A stretch of DNA of 64,000 nucleotides from contig NZ_CP132542.1 in assembly GCF_030845175.1 (NCBI RefSeq), positions 1,306,001 through 1,370,000 on the forward strand. Direction: 5' to 3'. Positions within the stretch are counted from its first letter, which is position 1, and each line of letters starts with the position of its first letter. Below the pieces are notes generated by a model. The model saw only the letters and a list, made by a program, of their open reading frames with translations. It was not told the DNA's origin and ran no database searches. The translations under genes were made by a program, and so were the position numbers. Origin of the DNA: Coralliovum pocilloporae. Its GTDB lineage: Bacteria; Pseudomonadota; Alphaproteobacteria; Rhizobiales; Cohaesibacteraceae. This document shows positions 48,193-57,042 of this stretch, in pieces.

Positions 48193-48774
48193 TCACCGGA
48201 GCGCAAGCGCCTGCCGCAGCACAGAGCCCACGCGGCCCTTTGTTTCCGGGCTGTTACGACAATTGAAATCCCGCGCCATGCTGTCTGCAGCCTGCCGTGC
48301 CAGTACATTGGCATCCGGATTTGCAGACGCATCAATATAGGCAACATGACAGGTTTTCCATCGTCCGAGCCTGGTCACAACAAGCACATTGACCTGTCGA
48401 CCCGGCGCGTCCGGATCATCAACGAACCAGCGATGAATGACCGCAAAGGGCCGGAACTTGCCCAGCACCTTGACCCGCCGCCATTCAAGCGTCTCATTGA
48501 TGGTGTTGAAGAAAGCAAATGTCTGGCTTGCAGCCTTTTCACGTTCAGCCTGCTGACCAAAGGAAACAAAAAAACGCAAGTCACCCTCTGCCACATAGAC
48601 GGGGACACCCTGCAGGCCCCGACAACGCCATTTTGCCCAGGCCTCTTCCTCATTCTTATCAATGATAGAACAGGCTTCGAGCTTCACCTGGGAATATGTG
48701 CTGTCAATTGCCTGAGCCAGGGCGAGACCCGGCCAGACCATCAGAACACAGAAACTCATCCAGATTTTACACAT
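48193..48774 (-). CDS. Secreted protein of unknown function
   Basis: A 193-residue protein with a signal peptide (MCKIWMSFCVLMVWPGLALA, cleavage near AQA). The mature part begins DSTYSQVKLEACSIIDKNEE. It has CRGLQGVPVYVAEGDLRFFV, a pattern I recall from uncharacterised alphaproteobacterial secreted proteins, plus a late Cys pair (KTCHVAYIDA and DFNCRNSPE). GGAGG lies eight bases before the ATG at 48774. It stands alone, divergent from ppa. Confidence 0.78.
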   Translation of the reverse strand: MCKIWMSFCVLMVWPGLALAQAIDSTYSQVKLEACSIIDKNEEEAWAKWRCRGLQGVPVYVAEGDLRFFVSFGQQAEREKAASQTFAFFNTINETLEWRRVKVLGKFRPFAVIHRWFVDDPDAPGRQVNVLVVTRLGRWKTCHVAYIDASANPDANVLARQAADSMARDFNCRNSPETKGRVGSVLRQALALR

Positions 48775-48945
48775 CTTTCCAGCCTCCATCTGCCGGTAGT
48801 GTAGCATCCCGATGCCCGGGAGACGAGGCAGAGCAACACGACACCCGCAATGGATAATACCAATGGCCCGTGTTTTGGGCCTTGCGATTCCGCTCAAGGC
48901 CCCATAGAACCTGCCGAAAGACCCCCCTCTTGATGGAGTCATCTG

Positions 48946-49470
48946 ATGAACCTCGACGCAATTGCACCTGGCAAGAACCCGCCAGAAGATATCAATGTAG
49001 TAATTGAGATCCCAAAAGGGTCTTCGATCAAATACGAGGTGGACAAGGATTCGGGCGCTGTTTTTGTTGACCGTTTTCTGTTCACCCCAATGGCCTATCC
49101 GGCAGATTACGGATTTGTGCCGAACACTCTGGCTGATGATGGCGATCCGATCGACGTCCTCGTTGTCGGACAGGACCCGCTGGCACCAGGCGTTGTCATC
49201 CGCGCCCGCCCGGTTGGCGTTTTGATTATGGAAGACGAATCCGGCCAGGACGAAAAGGTCCTTGCAGTACCGCATTCAAAACTCACACCATTCTACAATG
49301 ATGTGCAGTCCTATGAGGATCTGCCGCAGATCCTGCGCGATCAGATCAAGCACTTCTTTGAGCGTTACAAGGATCTTGAGCCAGGCAAATGGGTCAAGGT
49401 GAAAGACTGGCAGGGTGCTGAGAAAGCCGGCGAACTGATCCAGGCATCCATTGACGCCGCAAAAAAATAA
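48946..49470 (+). CDS. ppa: Inorganic pyrophosphatase
   Basis: Family I soluble pyrophosphatase, driving biosynthesis by hydrolysing PPi. The 174-residue length is standard. Active-site segments are [36 protein letters not shown] and the catalytic [29 protein letters not shown] and [17 protein letters not shown] complete the pattern. A bidirectional terminator follows. Confidence 0.97.
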   Translation: MNLDAIAPGKNPPEDINVVIEIPKGSSIKYEVDKDSGAVFVDRFLFTPMAYPADYGFVPNTLADDGDPIDVLVVGQDPLAPGVVIRARPVGVLIMEDESGQDEKVLAVPHSKLTPFYNDVQSYEDLPQILRDQIKHFFERYKDLEPGKWVKVKDWQGAEKAGELIQASIDAAKK

Positions 49471-49509
49471 CGACAGAGGCAGGTCTGCCCTCTTCGGTCG
49501 CCCCAATAA

Positions 49510-49543
49510 AAAAGGCGCTTCGGACAATCCCGAAGCGCCTTTT
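49510..49543. terminator. Bidirectional terminator between ppa and folD
   Basis: AAAAGGCGCTTCGG/CCGAAGCGCCTTTT, a 14-base perfect stem with a 6-base loop and A/T flanks, placed between convergent genes. Confidence 0.93.
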
Positions 49544-49565
49544 GTTTGTCTGAAACTGTTCCGGC

Positions 49566-50474
49566 TTAGTAACCGGCGACAGCCGCAATCAAAGGCATTG
49601 AGCGCAGATTGCAGGCAGCCTGAACCGTATTGGACAGGAGGCAGGCAATGGTCATCGGGCCAACACCACCCGGAACCGGGGTGATGGAACCAGCCACTTC
49701 AAGAGCTTCCTCGAAGTGAACATCACCAACCAGCTTGCTTTTGCCTTCGCCTTTTTCAGGAGCAGGCACACGGTTGATGCCCACGTCGATGACACAGGCG
49801 CCTGGCTTAATCCAATCACCGCGCACCATTTCCGGGCGTCCAACAGCAGCAACGAGAAGGTCAGCAGAGCGACAAACTTCCTCAATGTTCTGAGTGCGGG
49901 AATGCGCCATGGTTACGGTGCAGTTCTCGTTCTGCAGAAGCAGGGAAACCGGCTTGCCCACCAGAATGGAGCGGCCAAGAACAACGGCATTGAGGCCAGA
50001 CAGCTTGTTGCTCAGCGCCTGTTTGGCGAGAAGAACGCAGCCCTGAGGCGTACAGGCGACAAGACCTGGCTTGCCAAGAACGAGGCTTCCGGCATTCACC
50101 GGATGCAGACCGTCAACATCTTTCATCGGGTCGATAGAAAGAACAACATTGTCGGTGTTGATATGCTTCGGCAGAGGCATCTGCACGAGGATACCATCCA
50201 CTTCCGGATCGTTGTTGAGCTGCTGAACCAGCGCAATCAGATCAGCTTCGGAGGTTTCTTCCGGCAGGCGGTGCTCAATGGAGCGCATGCCGCATTCTTC
50301 GGTCTGTTTGACCTTGCTGCCCACATAGACCTTACTGGCCGGATCTTCACCAACCAGAACAACGGCGAGGCCCGGCACGAAACCGTGACGCTCTTTCAGT
50401 CCTGCAACAGAGTCTTTCACACCGGCACGAAGGCGTTCGGCCCGTGCCTTTCCATCAATCAGTTGAGCGGCCAT
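49566..50474 (-). CDS. folD: Bifunctional methylene-THF dehydrogenase/methenyl-THF cyclohydrolase
   Basis: One-carbon enzyme interconverting 5,10-methylene- and 10-formyl-tetrahydrofolate with NADP. The 302-residue protein has the catalytic lysine motif [27 protein letters not shown], the NADP site [16 protein letters not shown] and the C-terminal [16 protein letters not shown]. It follows the yggT gene on the same strand with 155 bases between, a common alphaproteobacterial pairing. Confidence 0.97.
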   Translation of the reverse strand: MAAQLIDGKARAERLRAGVKDSVAGLKERHGFVPGLAVVLVGEDPASKVYVGSKVKQTEECGMRSIEHRLPEETSEADLIALVQQLNNDPEVDGILVQMPLPKHINTDNVVLSIDPMKDVDGLHPVNAGSLVLGKPGLVACTPQGCVLLAKQALSNKLSGLNAVVLGRSILVGKPVSLLLQNENCTVTMAHSRTQNIEEVCRSADLLVAAVGRPEMVRGDWIKPGACVIDVGINRVPAPEKGEGKSKLVGDVHFEEALEVAGSITPVPGGVGPMTIACLLSNTVQAACNLRSMPLIAAVAGY

Positions 50475-50629
50475 ATGCTCTCAAACTCCCTTGGAATAGC
50501 AAGATCAAACCGTCTGGAGGACCCAAACGGTTCAAAGCAAAATGTATATACAGGAGGTTCCGCCGCCCAGGTGTGCCTGATGCGACGGATTGATCCAATT
50601 TGCCGACGTGATTTCGTCCAAATGTCCGG

Positions 50630-50920
50630 TCAGTACACAGACGGATAAATGTAATAGACAATCACACGCTGGAGAAAGAAGACGAACAGGATCAGCACCA
50701 GCGGAGACAGGTCAAGACCCCCCAGCATTGGCAGTCTGTTCCGGATCGGACGCAGAACGGGTTCCGTCATCTGGTAGAGCATATTGCCGATAGTGGCGAT
50801 AAACTGGTTGCCCGTATTGATCACGTTGAATGCATAAAGCCAACTGAAGATAATGTGGGCAATGATGATCCAGGTGTAGAAGTTCAATGCGATGAGAATG
50901 ACGTCAAGAAGTGCGCGCAT
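50630..50920 (-). CDS. YggT family membrane protein
   Basis: A 96-residue membrane protein with two transmembrane segments, matching the YGGT domain: ILIALNFYTWIIIAHIIFSW, the motif TEPVLRPIRNRLP, and LVLILFVFFLQRVIVYYIYP. GGAGCTCAG precedes the ATG at 50920. It is thought to act in membrane or osmotic homeostasis or cell-envelope division. It is upstream of folD. Confidence 0.9.
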   Translation of the reverse strand: MRALLDVILIALNFYTWIIIAHIIFSWLYAFNVINTGNQFIATIGNMLYQMTEPVLRPIRNRLPMLGGLDLSPLVLILFVFFLQRVIVYYIYPSVY

Positions 50921-51161
50921 CTGAGCTCCAAAGCTGTTCGCCGGACAGATTCCGGCTTTTCTGTATTCCCATGTAACCCTGTCACACCTGTTTCGCAAGC
51001 AGCCACGGGCGCAGAACAATATTAGAGTAAACGGCCAGAACCGGGATCAGGACATATCCCTCGGGTCAAAATCAGCCCATAACCAGCCTCTGAATCATCA
51101 GCACAGCCAGTCAGAGCTCGGCCAGCAGGCCGCAGCCTTGTCATGACAACAGGTCTGCGCT

Positions 51162-51947
51162 CTACCGGGGCTCCAGGCGGATCGCACCATCTAGACGGAT
51201 CGACGTGCCATTCAGCATGTCATTGCGACAGATATGCTCGACGGTTTCCGCAAATTCCTCAGGGTTTCCAAGACGGGACGGGAACGGAACGCCACTGCCG
51301 AGAGAGTCGCGCACATCCTGGGGCAGACCGTCAAACATCGGCGTATGGAACAGACCAGGCATGATTGACACAATCCGGATGCCATCCCGCGCCAGATCCC
51401 GGGCCACAGGCAAAGTCAGCCCCAAAATGCCACCCTTTGATGCGGCATAGGCCACCTGTCCCATCTGCCCCTCAACTCCGGCAATCGATGAGGTGCAGAC
51501 AATAACACCACGCCCGCCATCCCCTGTTACAGGTTCAAGACCAGCCATACCGGCTGACGAAAGCGCAATCATATTGAACGTGCCACAGAGATTGACCTGG
51601 ACGACCCGGGCAAAGACAGACAGATCATGGGGTTTGACAGCGCCTGTCTCCCTGTCTCGGGAGATTGTCTTCTGGCCAACGACGATTCCTGCACAATTGA
51701 CCAGAATGCGCTCCTGGCCATACTGCACCCTGGCTGCAGCAAGCCCCGCCTTTATGCTGTCCTCACTTGTGACATCGACCAGCTGAAACAGACCACCAAT
51801 ATCCTCAGCGACCTGTTGCCCACGCTCTTCATTCATATCGAAGAGAGTCACTTTGACACCGCTCGCGGCCAGTTTACGCGCCGAGGCTTCGCCAAGACCG
51901 GATGCACCACCGGTCACGATTGCGGACATATCGCTGGAAAGCTGCAT
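51162..51947 (-). CDS. Short-chain dehydrogenase, 3-hydroxyacyl-CoA dehydrogenase type 2-like
   Basis: A 261-residue classical SDR. NAD-binding is by SAIVTGGASGLGEASARKLA, the NNAG-equivalent is ILVNCAGIV, Ser is in VCTSSIAGVEGQ, and the catalytic YxxxK is YAASKGG. The C-terminal MPGLFHTPMFDGLPQDVR with RLGNPEEFAETVEHI resembles the 17-beta-HSD10/3-hydroxyacyl-CoA dehydrogenase type, which acts in fatty or branched-chain acyl-CoA breakdown. The exact substrate is inferred. It stands alone. Confidence 0.87.
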   Translation of the reverse strand: MQLSSDMSAIVTGGASGLGEASARKLAASGVKVTLFDMNEERGQQVAEDIGGLFQLVDVTSEDSIKAGLAAARVQYGQERILVNCAGIVVGQKTISRDRETGAVKPHDLSVFARVVQVNLCGTFNMIALSSAGMAGLEPVTGDGGRGVIVCTSSIAGVEGQMGQVAYAASKGGILGLTLPVARDLARDGIRIVSIMPGLFHTPMFDGLPQDVRDSLGSGVPFPSRLGNPEEFAETVEHICRNDMLNGTSIRLDGAIRLEPR

Positions 51948-52081
51948 GAATCATCATCCCTCTGGAAAGTTCCACGCGCACTTTATCAAGGCGCGATCCG
52001 GATTTCCGTTGAACTTTGGCGGCATGACCCTGGGGCAGGATACATCATCCCCCTCTTGCAAGCGCGGTGAAAAGCGCCAAT

Positions 52082-52480
52082 ATGACCCATATGACACGCA
52101 ACGTTCCCATGGAAGTCGATGACAAGAATGCCGCAAGTGCGGAGGAAACCGTGCGTGCGAAATTCTGGCGAACCATGAAGAAGGCTGTTGCCCGCATTCC
52201 TTTCCTGGAGGATGTGGCATCCGCCTATTACTGCGCCATAGACCCCGAAACACCCCGGCGCGTCCGCTATCTGATCCTTGGTGCGCTTCTCTATTTTGTC
52301 ACGCCGCTGGATGCCATTCCCGACTTTCTGGCCATGGTCGGCTTTGGCGATGATGCCACCATCCTGATGGCCGTCATTGCCTCAATCCGAGTTCACATGA
52401 AGCCTGCTCACATTGATGCAGCCCGCAAGGCGCTGGTCGACCATGGACTGCTGACCGACCCCGAGCAACCGGATCAGTAA
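52082..52480 (+). CDS. YkvA/DUF1232 family protein
   Basis: About 132 residues. The DUF1232 core holds a hydrophobic segment: PRRVRYLILGALLYFVTPLD followed by AIPDFLAMVGFGDDATILMA. The family is widespread and has one or two membrane-associated helices but no proven function. The start is uncertain: ATG at 52082 or 52091, or GTG at 52067, none with a clear Shine-Dalgarno. It converges on the next gene with a 14-base gap. Confidence 0.85.
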   Translation: MTHMTRNVPMEVDDKNAASAEETVRAKFWRTMKKAVARIPFLEDVASAYYCAIDPETPRRVRYLILGALLYFVTPLDAIPDFLAMVGFGDDATILMAVIASIRVHMKPAHIDAARKALVDHGLLTDPEQPDQ

Positions 52481-52494
52481 ATCGGCAATGAAAC

Positions 52495-53469
52495 CTAAGG
52501 CCTGACGATAATTTTCCCGACGGCCTTCCGGTCAGCCAGAGTCTGGATTGCGTCGGGCACATCTTCCAGAGAAACAATCTGGCCGATATGCGGTTTAAGC
52601 TGCCCGTCCGCACACCAGTTGAGCAATTGTTCCACATTGGCCCTGTGACCGTCCGGATCGCGCGTTACCGCATCCCCCCAGAAAACGCCGCACACATCGC
52701 AGCCTTTCAGCAGCACAAGATTGAGCGGCAGTTTCGGAATGTCTCCGGCTGCAAAGCCGATCACCAGAAAACGCCCGAGCCAGGCCGTCGCCCGCACCGC
52801 CTGCTCGGCAAAACCTCCACCGACAGGATCATAGACCACATCGACGCCCTTCCCGTCCGTCCGACTCTTAAGCCCCTCCTTGAGAGGTTCTTCGGAATAG
52901 TTGAGAAAGTCATGGGCTCCATATTGCCGGGCCATATCGAGTTTTTCAGCCGATGATGCGCAGGCAATAACCCGGGCGCCCATGATCCGGGCTATCTCAA
53001 CAGCGGCCAGACCAACACCACCGCTGGCCCCCAGAACCGCAACGCTTTCTCCCTCTTTAAGGCCCGCCCGGTCCTTAAAGGCATGAAGCGTGGTTCCATA
53101 GGTGACAATCAGGCCCGCCGCCTCATCTGAAGACACAGCGTCCGGGACCGCTATACAATCCCGGTCTTTGACAACAACCAGCTCCCGGCAGGCGCCCCAG
53201 GTGCAATAGGCGCAAACCCGGTCACCCGGCTTGACCCGGGTGACATCCGGCCCCACTGCCTCCACAATACCGCTGCATTCGGCCCCCGGAGAAAATGGCC
53301 GCTCGGGCTTGTATTGATATCTGTCGCGGATAATCAGCGTATCAAAGAAATTCAGGGCTGCCGCTTCCACACGGATAACCACTTCATCACCCTGTGGAGA
53401 TGGATCGGGCAGTTCCTCAACAACAAGGCTGGAGGGCGGTCCGGGTGTGTGACTGAGAACGGCGCGCAT
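52495..53469 (-). CDS. NADPH:quinone oxidoreductase-like zinc-independent dehydrogenase
   Basis: A 324-residue medium-chain dehydrogenase of the quinone-oxidoreductase branch. The N-terminal GroES-like fold has NFFDTLIIRDRYQYKPERPF and PGAECSGIVEAVGPDVTRVK. The nucleotide site is VAVLGASGGVGLAAVEIARI, and the DVVYDPVGGGFAEQAVRAT segment follows. Zinc-ligand Cys/His of true alcohol dehydrogenases are missing. Substrate unknown. It is leftward, convergent with the YkvA-type gene. Confidence 0.88.
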   Translation of the reverse strand: MRAVLSHTPGPPSSLVVEELPDPSPQGDEVVIRVEAAALNFFDTLIIRDRYQYKPERPFSPGAECSGIVEAVGPDVTRVKPGDRVCAYCTWGACRELVVVKDRDCIAVPDAVSSDEAAGLIVTYGTTLHAFKDRAGLKEGESVAVLGASGGVGLAAVEIARIMGARVIACASSAEKLDMARQYGAHDFLNYSEEPLKEGLKSRTDGKGVDVVYDPVGGGFAEQAVRATAWLGRFLVIGFAAGDIPKLPLNLVLLKGCDVCGVFWGDAVTRDPDGHRANVEQLLNWCADGQLKPHIGQIVSLEDVPDAIQTLADRKAVGKIIVRP

Positions 53470-53628
53470 CTGCTTTGATCTTTCCTGACGGGACTGGTTA
53501 TCATTTCACAGGAGGGTATTTGCCCTTTCCCGGCATTCCAAGTATGAAATCCCCGATTTGATTTCCTCAATTCGTCGGTCGAGCCCTTCACAACAGGAAG
53601 CGCCCGGCACTTTTCACAGGACAGGGTA

Positions 53629-54171
53629 ATGCGCGGCTATTTTGCAATCGGTGTTGAAGGGCTCTCAAAGCCGATGAATTTCGGCAACCTGATCCGGTCC
53701 GCCCACGCTTTTGGCGCAAGTTTCTTCTTCACAGTGGATTCAGGCAAGCATCTGTCCCGCATTCCGCGTTCTGATACCTCCAAAAGTGCGGAACACATTC
53801 CCTACTATCCGTGGGAATCCGCAGACGAGATGCTGTTTCCCAAGGGATGCTCGCTTGTGGGAGTGGAGCTGACCGATGAGGCAATCGAACTGCCAAGCTT
53901 CCGCCATCCGATCAGAGCCGCTTACGTGATGGGGCCGGAACGCGGATCACTGTCAACAGACATGCAGGCCCGATGCGACCTGATCGTCAAGATTCCGACC
54001 CAGTTCTGCATCAATGTGGCCACAGCGGGCGCGATCATCATGTATGATCGCGTCAAGAGCCTCGGCGGCTTCCCTGAACGGCCGGTCTGGCCGCGGGGCG
54101 ATATAGAGGAAAAGCAGAAGGTGGTGTTTGGCGGGCCGCGTTACAGCGGAGGCAAACGCCTGCCCTCCTGA
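53629..54171 (+). CDS. SpoU/TrmH-family RNA methyltransferase
   Basis: A 180-residue SPOUT-class methyltransferase for 2'-O-methylation of RNA. Motif 1 is NFGNLIRSAHAFGASFFF, motif 2 is AAYVMGPERGSLS, and motif 3 is IPTQFCINVATAGAIIMYDR. The last differs from the usual LNVSxAxxI by Cys-Ile and Ala-Thr. It is short, with no N-terminal extension, like TrmL or minimal TrmH proteins. Target RNA is not deducible. Confidence 0.88.
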   Translation: MRGYFAIGVEGLSKPMNFGNLIRSAHAFGASFFFTVDSGKHLSRIPRSDTSKSAEHIPYYPWESADEMLFPKGCSLVGVELTDEAIELPSFRHPIRAAYVMGPERGSLSTDMQARCDLIVKIPTQFCINVATAGAIIMYDRVKSLGGFPERPVWPRGDIEEKQKVVFGGPRYSGGKRLPS

Positions 54172-54222
54172 TGCTTGTGCCCACAGAAATACCCTCTGCC
54201 AAACAATTGCCCTACTTGCAGT

Positions 54223-54236
54223 GATTCTAAAGAATC
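54223..54236. promoter_or_regulatory. Palindrome upstream of ialB
   Basis: GATTCT-AA-AGAATC, a perfect 14-base palindrome 153 bases before the ialB ATG. It might be an operator; nothing else supports this. Confidence 0.3.
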
Positions 54237-54388
54237 GACTCCGGTCCCTCATGCCAAACAGAAGCGATCTTACCGAGCTCTGAGAGAAAACCGTAAAATC
54301 CTTCACGCTTTGGTAACCGCAAATAAACTATCTCTAGTAAGAGACCCGAACAAAAATCCCAAAGAATGCCTGAGAGGGTGAGCGAACA

Positions 54389-54916
54389 ATGCAGCGATTG
54401 CAGACCAAAATTTTGAGTGCGGCGTTTGCGATGATCGTCGCGGGAACGGCTGGATCCGTACCTGCGCTTGCGCAATCCGCCCCGTCTTTGATTGAGACTC
54501 ATAAGGATTGGGGTGTTTACACCCACACGCTGAACGGCAAGAAGTCCTGCTTCCTCCTGTCCCAGCCGCTGAAGCTGGAACCGGTTGGCCGAAATCATGG
54601 CGATGTCTACTTCTTCGTTACCTACCGCCCGACAGAGGGTGTCAATGGTGAAACCAGCGTCAAGGTCGGTTATTCCTTCAAGGAAGGCTCTGATGTTGCC
54701 GTTAATGTTGACGGTGTGAACTTCGAAATGTTCACACGCGGCGAAGGGGCCTGGATCCGGAATGCGGCAGATGAACCGCGTCTTCTGGATTCCATGAAAC
54801 GAGGCCGGACCATGGTCGTCCGTGGCCAGTCAAGCCGTGGCACACAGACCATTTACACCTTCTCCCTGTCCGGCATCACCGCCGCACAGAAAAAGGTTGT
54901 CAGCACCTGCAGATAA
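54389..54916 (+). CDS. Invasion-associated locus B (IalB) family protein
   Basis: A 175-residue exported protein with a signal peptide (MQRLQTKILSAAFAMIVAGT, cleavage near ALAQS). The IalB domain has SLIETHKDWGVYTHTLNGKK, then CFLLSQPLKLEP, VKVGYSFKEGSDVAVNVDG and FEMFTRGEGAWIRNA. Two Cys (KKSCFLL and the final STCR) could bridge. In Bartonella IalB affects erythrocyte invasion, but in free-living alphaproteobacteria the family is common and of unknown use. A strong terminator follows. Confidence 0.92.
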   Translation: MQRLQTKILSAAFAMIVAGTAGSVPALAQSAPSLIETHKDWGVYTHTLNGKKSCFLLSQPLKLEPVGRNHGDVYFFVTYRPTEGVNGETSVKVGYSFKEGSDVAVNVDGVNFEMFTRGEGAWIRNAADEPRLLDSMKRGRTMVVRGQSSRGTQTIYTFSLSGITAAQKKVVSTCR

Positions 54917-54941
54917 TTCGCAGGCCGCTGAAAGGTTCTTT

Positions 54942-54967
54942 AAACGGACGCCTCTGGCGTCCGTTTT
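54942..54967 (+). terminator. Terminator of ialB
   Basis: AAACGGACGCC/GGCGTCCGTTT, an 11-base perfect stem with a TCT loop and a following T. Confidence 0.88.
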
Positions 54968-55137
54968 GCTTTGTGCATCTCATTTCCGCTCGAATCATCC
55001 TGTTCATAGGAACCCTTTCGTGATATGAGCCGCCCGGTTTCTCTTATAAGTACCACTCTGCTAGAGTAGAGAAAAAGCCCGCAGGACTTCAGGTCTCGCG
55101 GTGCCGCATTGTTTGAACCTGATGTCTGGATGCCCAC

Positions 55138-56376
55138 ATGGCCGTAACGCTTGATCTTTCCAAAGGCAATTCCAACGCGCCAACCGTCATGCCGCCCTTG
55201 TCTGAAGCAACGGGTGACGACAAGCCGTCTCTGATCGGCATGAACCGCGACGAATTGCGCGAGGCCCTACTGTCTGTTGGTGTCGCCGACAAACAGATCC
55301 GCATGCGGACAGGCCAGATCTGGAACTGGCTCTATCAGCGAGGTGTCTCCGATATCTCCGGAATGTCCAACATGTCCAAGGGCTTGCGAGATGAACTGGC
55401 ATCCGCCTTTACCATCGGACGTCCGGAGATTGTCAGCGAGCAGATTTCCGTCGACGGCACCCGCAAATGGCTGTTCCGCTTCCCCGCCCGCGGCGCAGGC
55501 CGCCCTGTTGAGGTGGAAACGGTTTACATACCGGAAGAAGATCGTGGAACACTTTGCGTCTCCAGCCAGGTCGGCTGCACACTCACCTGCACCTTCTGTC
55601 ACACCGGAACCCAGACACTTGTGCGCAATCTCACGGCAGAGGAAATCGTCTCTCAGGTTCTGCTGGCCCGTGAAAGGCTTGGCGATTTTCCGGGCATGGA
55701 CGATACAGGCCCCAAAGGAATTCTGGTGCCGCAGGAAGGCCGCAAGATCACCAATGTGGTGATGATGGGCATGGGCGAGCCGCTCTACAATTTCGACAAT
55801 GTGAAACAGGCCCTTCTGATTATGGCAGATGGTGAAGGCATCAGTCTTTCCAAGCGCCGGATCACCCTGTCCACATCAGGCGTCGTGCCGATGATTGAGC
55901 GCTGCGGCGCAGAAACCGGCGTCATGCTGGCGATTTCGCTGCACGCGGTACGAGACGACCTCCGCGACGAACTGGTGCCAATCAACAAGAAATGGCCGAT
56001 CAAGGACCTTCTTGATGCCTGTCGGGCCTATCCGGGTCTGTCCAATGCCCGCCGCATCACCTTTGAATATGTGATGCTGAAAGGTGTCAACGATTCCCCC
56101 ACTGATGCCCGTGAGCTTGTGCGCCTCCTGAAAGGTATCCCGGCCAAGATCAACCTTATCCCGTTCAATCCATGGCCGGGCAGCTCTTACGAATGCTCGG
56201 ACTGGGAACAGATCGAGGTCTTTGCCGACATCGTCAATCATGCGGGATACGCTTCCCCTATCCGGACCCCTCGCGGCCGCGATATTTTCGCAGCCTGCGG
56301 TCAGCTTAAATCCGAAAGTGAGCGCTTGCGCATCAAGGACCGCCGGGCACTGGAAGCAGCCGGAGCGGCCGAGTGA
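55138..56376 (+). CDS. rlmN: Dual-specificity 23S rRNA A2503/tRNA A37 C2-methyltransferase RlmN
   Basis: Radical-SAM enzyme making m2A2503 in 23S rRNA and m2A37 in tRNA. The 412-residue protein has the cluster motif [14 protein letters not shown] (C-x3-C-x2-C). It also has [32 protein letters not shown] and the Cys near the C-terminus in [11 protein letters not shown]. The extended N-terminus is usual in alphaproteobacteria. Its last codons overlap the next gene by four bases (GTGA). Confidence 0.96.
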   Translation: MAVTLDLSKGNSNAPTVMPPLSEATGDDKPSLIGMNRDELREALLSVGVADKQIRMRTGQIWNWLYQRGVSDISGMSNMSKGLRDELASAFTIGRPEIVSEQISVDGTRKWLFRFPARGAGRPVEVETVYIPEEDRGTLCVSSQVGCTLTCTFCHTGTQTLVRNLTAEEIVSQVLLARERLGDFPGMDDTGPKGILVPQEGRKITNVVMMGMGEPLYNFDNVKQALLIMADGEGISLSKRRITLSTSGVVPMIERCGAETGVMLAISLHAVRDDLRDELVPINKKWPIKDLLDACRAYPGLSNARRITFEYVMLKGVNDSPTDARELVRLLKGIPAKINLIPFNPWPGSSYECSDWEQIEVFADIVNHAGYASPIRTPRGRDIFAACGQLKSESERLRIKDRRALEAAGAAE

Positions 56377-56837
56377 CAGCGTCAATCAGCTTCTGGCGAC
56401 TGTTCGGACGGCTTCTGATTGTACCATTCGCTTTCATGGTCACACTCGTCTGCGTCGGGATTTTTGTTGCCTTCAGTCTTGCCGCCCTTGACCCGGATTT
56501 TTCCAGGGACAATGAGCTGCATGTCCTGTTCACCACCGGTATGGGCTTTCTGGCCACAAGCATTCTGGGCGGGTTGGTCTTTGCCCCGGCCGCTCTGGCC
56601 ATTCTGGCCTGTGAAATCCTGCGACTGAGATCCCTGTTTGTCTATCTCGCCATCGGCGGAGTTCTGGGTTTTGCAGGCACGTATGCACCAATCCCCGATG
56701 GAGGAAGTGTTTCACTTGCCAGTGAAGACCGCATTCTGGTCGCCGCTGGCCTGATCGGTGGATTTATCTACTGGCTGCTGGCCGGGCGTAATGCAGGCTT
56801 TGTTGTCTCGAAACCTGAGGACCTCCCAGACAATTAA
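56373..56837 (+). CDS. Membrane protein of unknown function, coupled to rlmN
   Basis: A 154-residue protein starting at GTG (56373), overlapping the rlmN stop. Four hydrophobic segments: about 15-36 ([20 protein letters not shown]), 52-75, 80-105 ([20 protein letters not shown]) and 122-140. No known domain is visible. Its stop codon lies in the first bases of the copy-B intergenic repeat. Confidence 0.75.
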   Translation: MTASISFWRLFGRLLIVPFAFMVTLVCVGIFVAFSLAALDPDFSRDNELHVLFTTGMGFLATSILGGLVFAPAALAILACEILRLRSLFVYLAIGGVLGFAGTYAPIPDGGSVSLASEDRILVAAGLIGGFIYWLLAGRNAGFVVSKPEDLPDN

Positions 56838-56939
56838 AGCACCAGACCTATAACCTGAATCGGCGGCGGTGCTTTAAGAGTTTATTTCTGAGCGAGCTTT
56901 TATCTGAAAAGTCTATCAACTTTTCAGAAGCACGCTGTA
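56835..56939 (+). repeat. Dispersed intergenic repeat, copy B
   Basis: About 90% identical over 105 bases to 27075-27179, with the same two hairpins and the same orientation relative to the upstream gene. It starts exactly at the TAA of the upstream gene. Confidence 0.85.
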
Positions 56940-57042
56940 GAGGACGCGCTCTAGAAAGACCCGGCAGTTGGCAGGGCTGCCGTCAAACTGGTACAGTCCT
57001 TGCTTGATTTGAGCGACACATGCGATCAGGTCAGGATAATCC

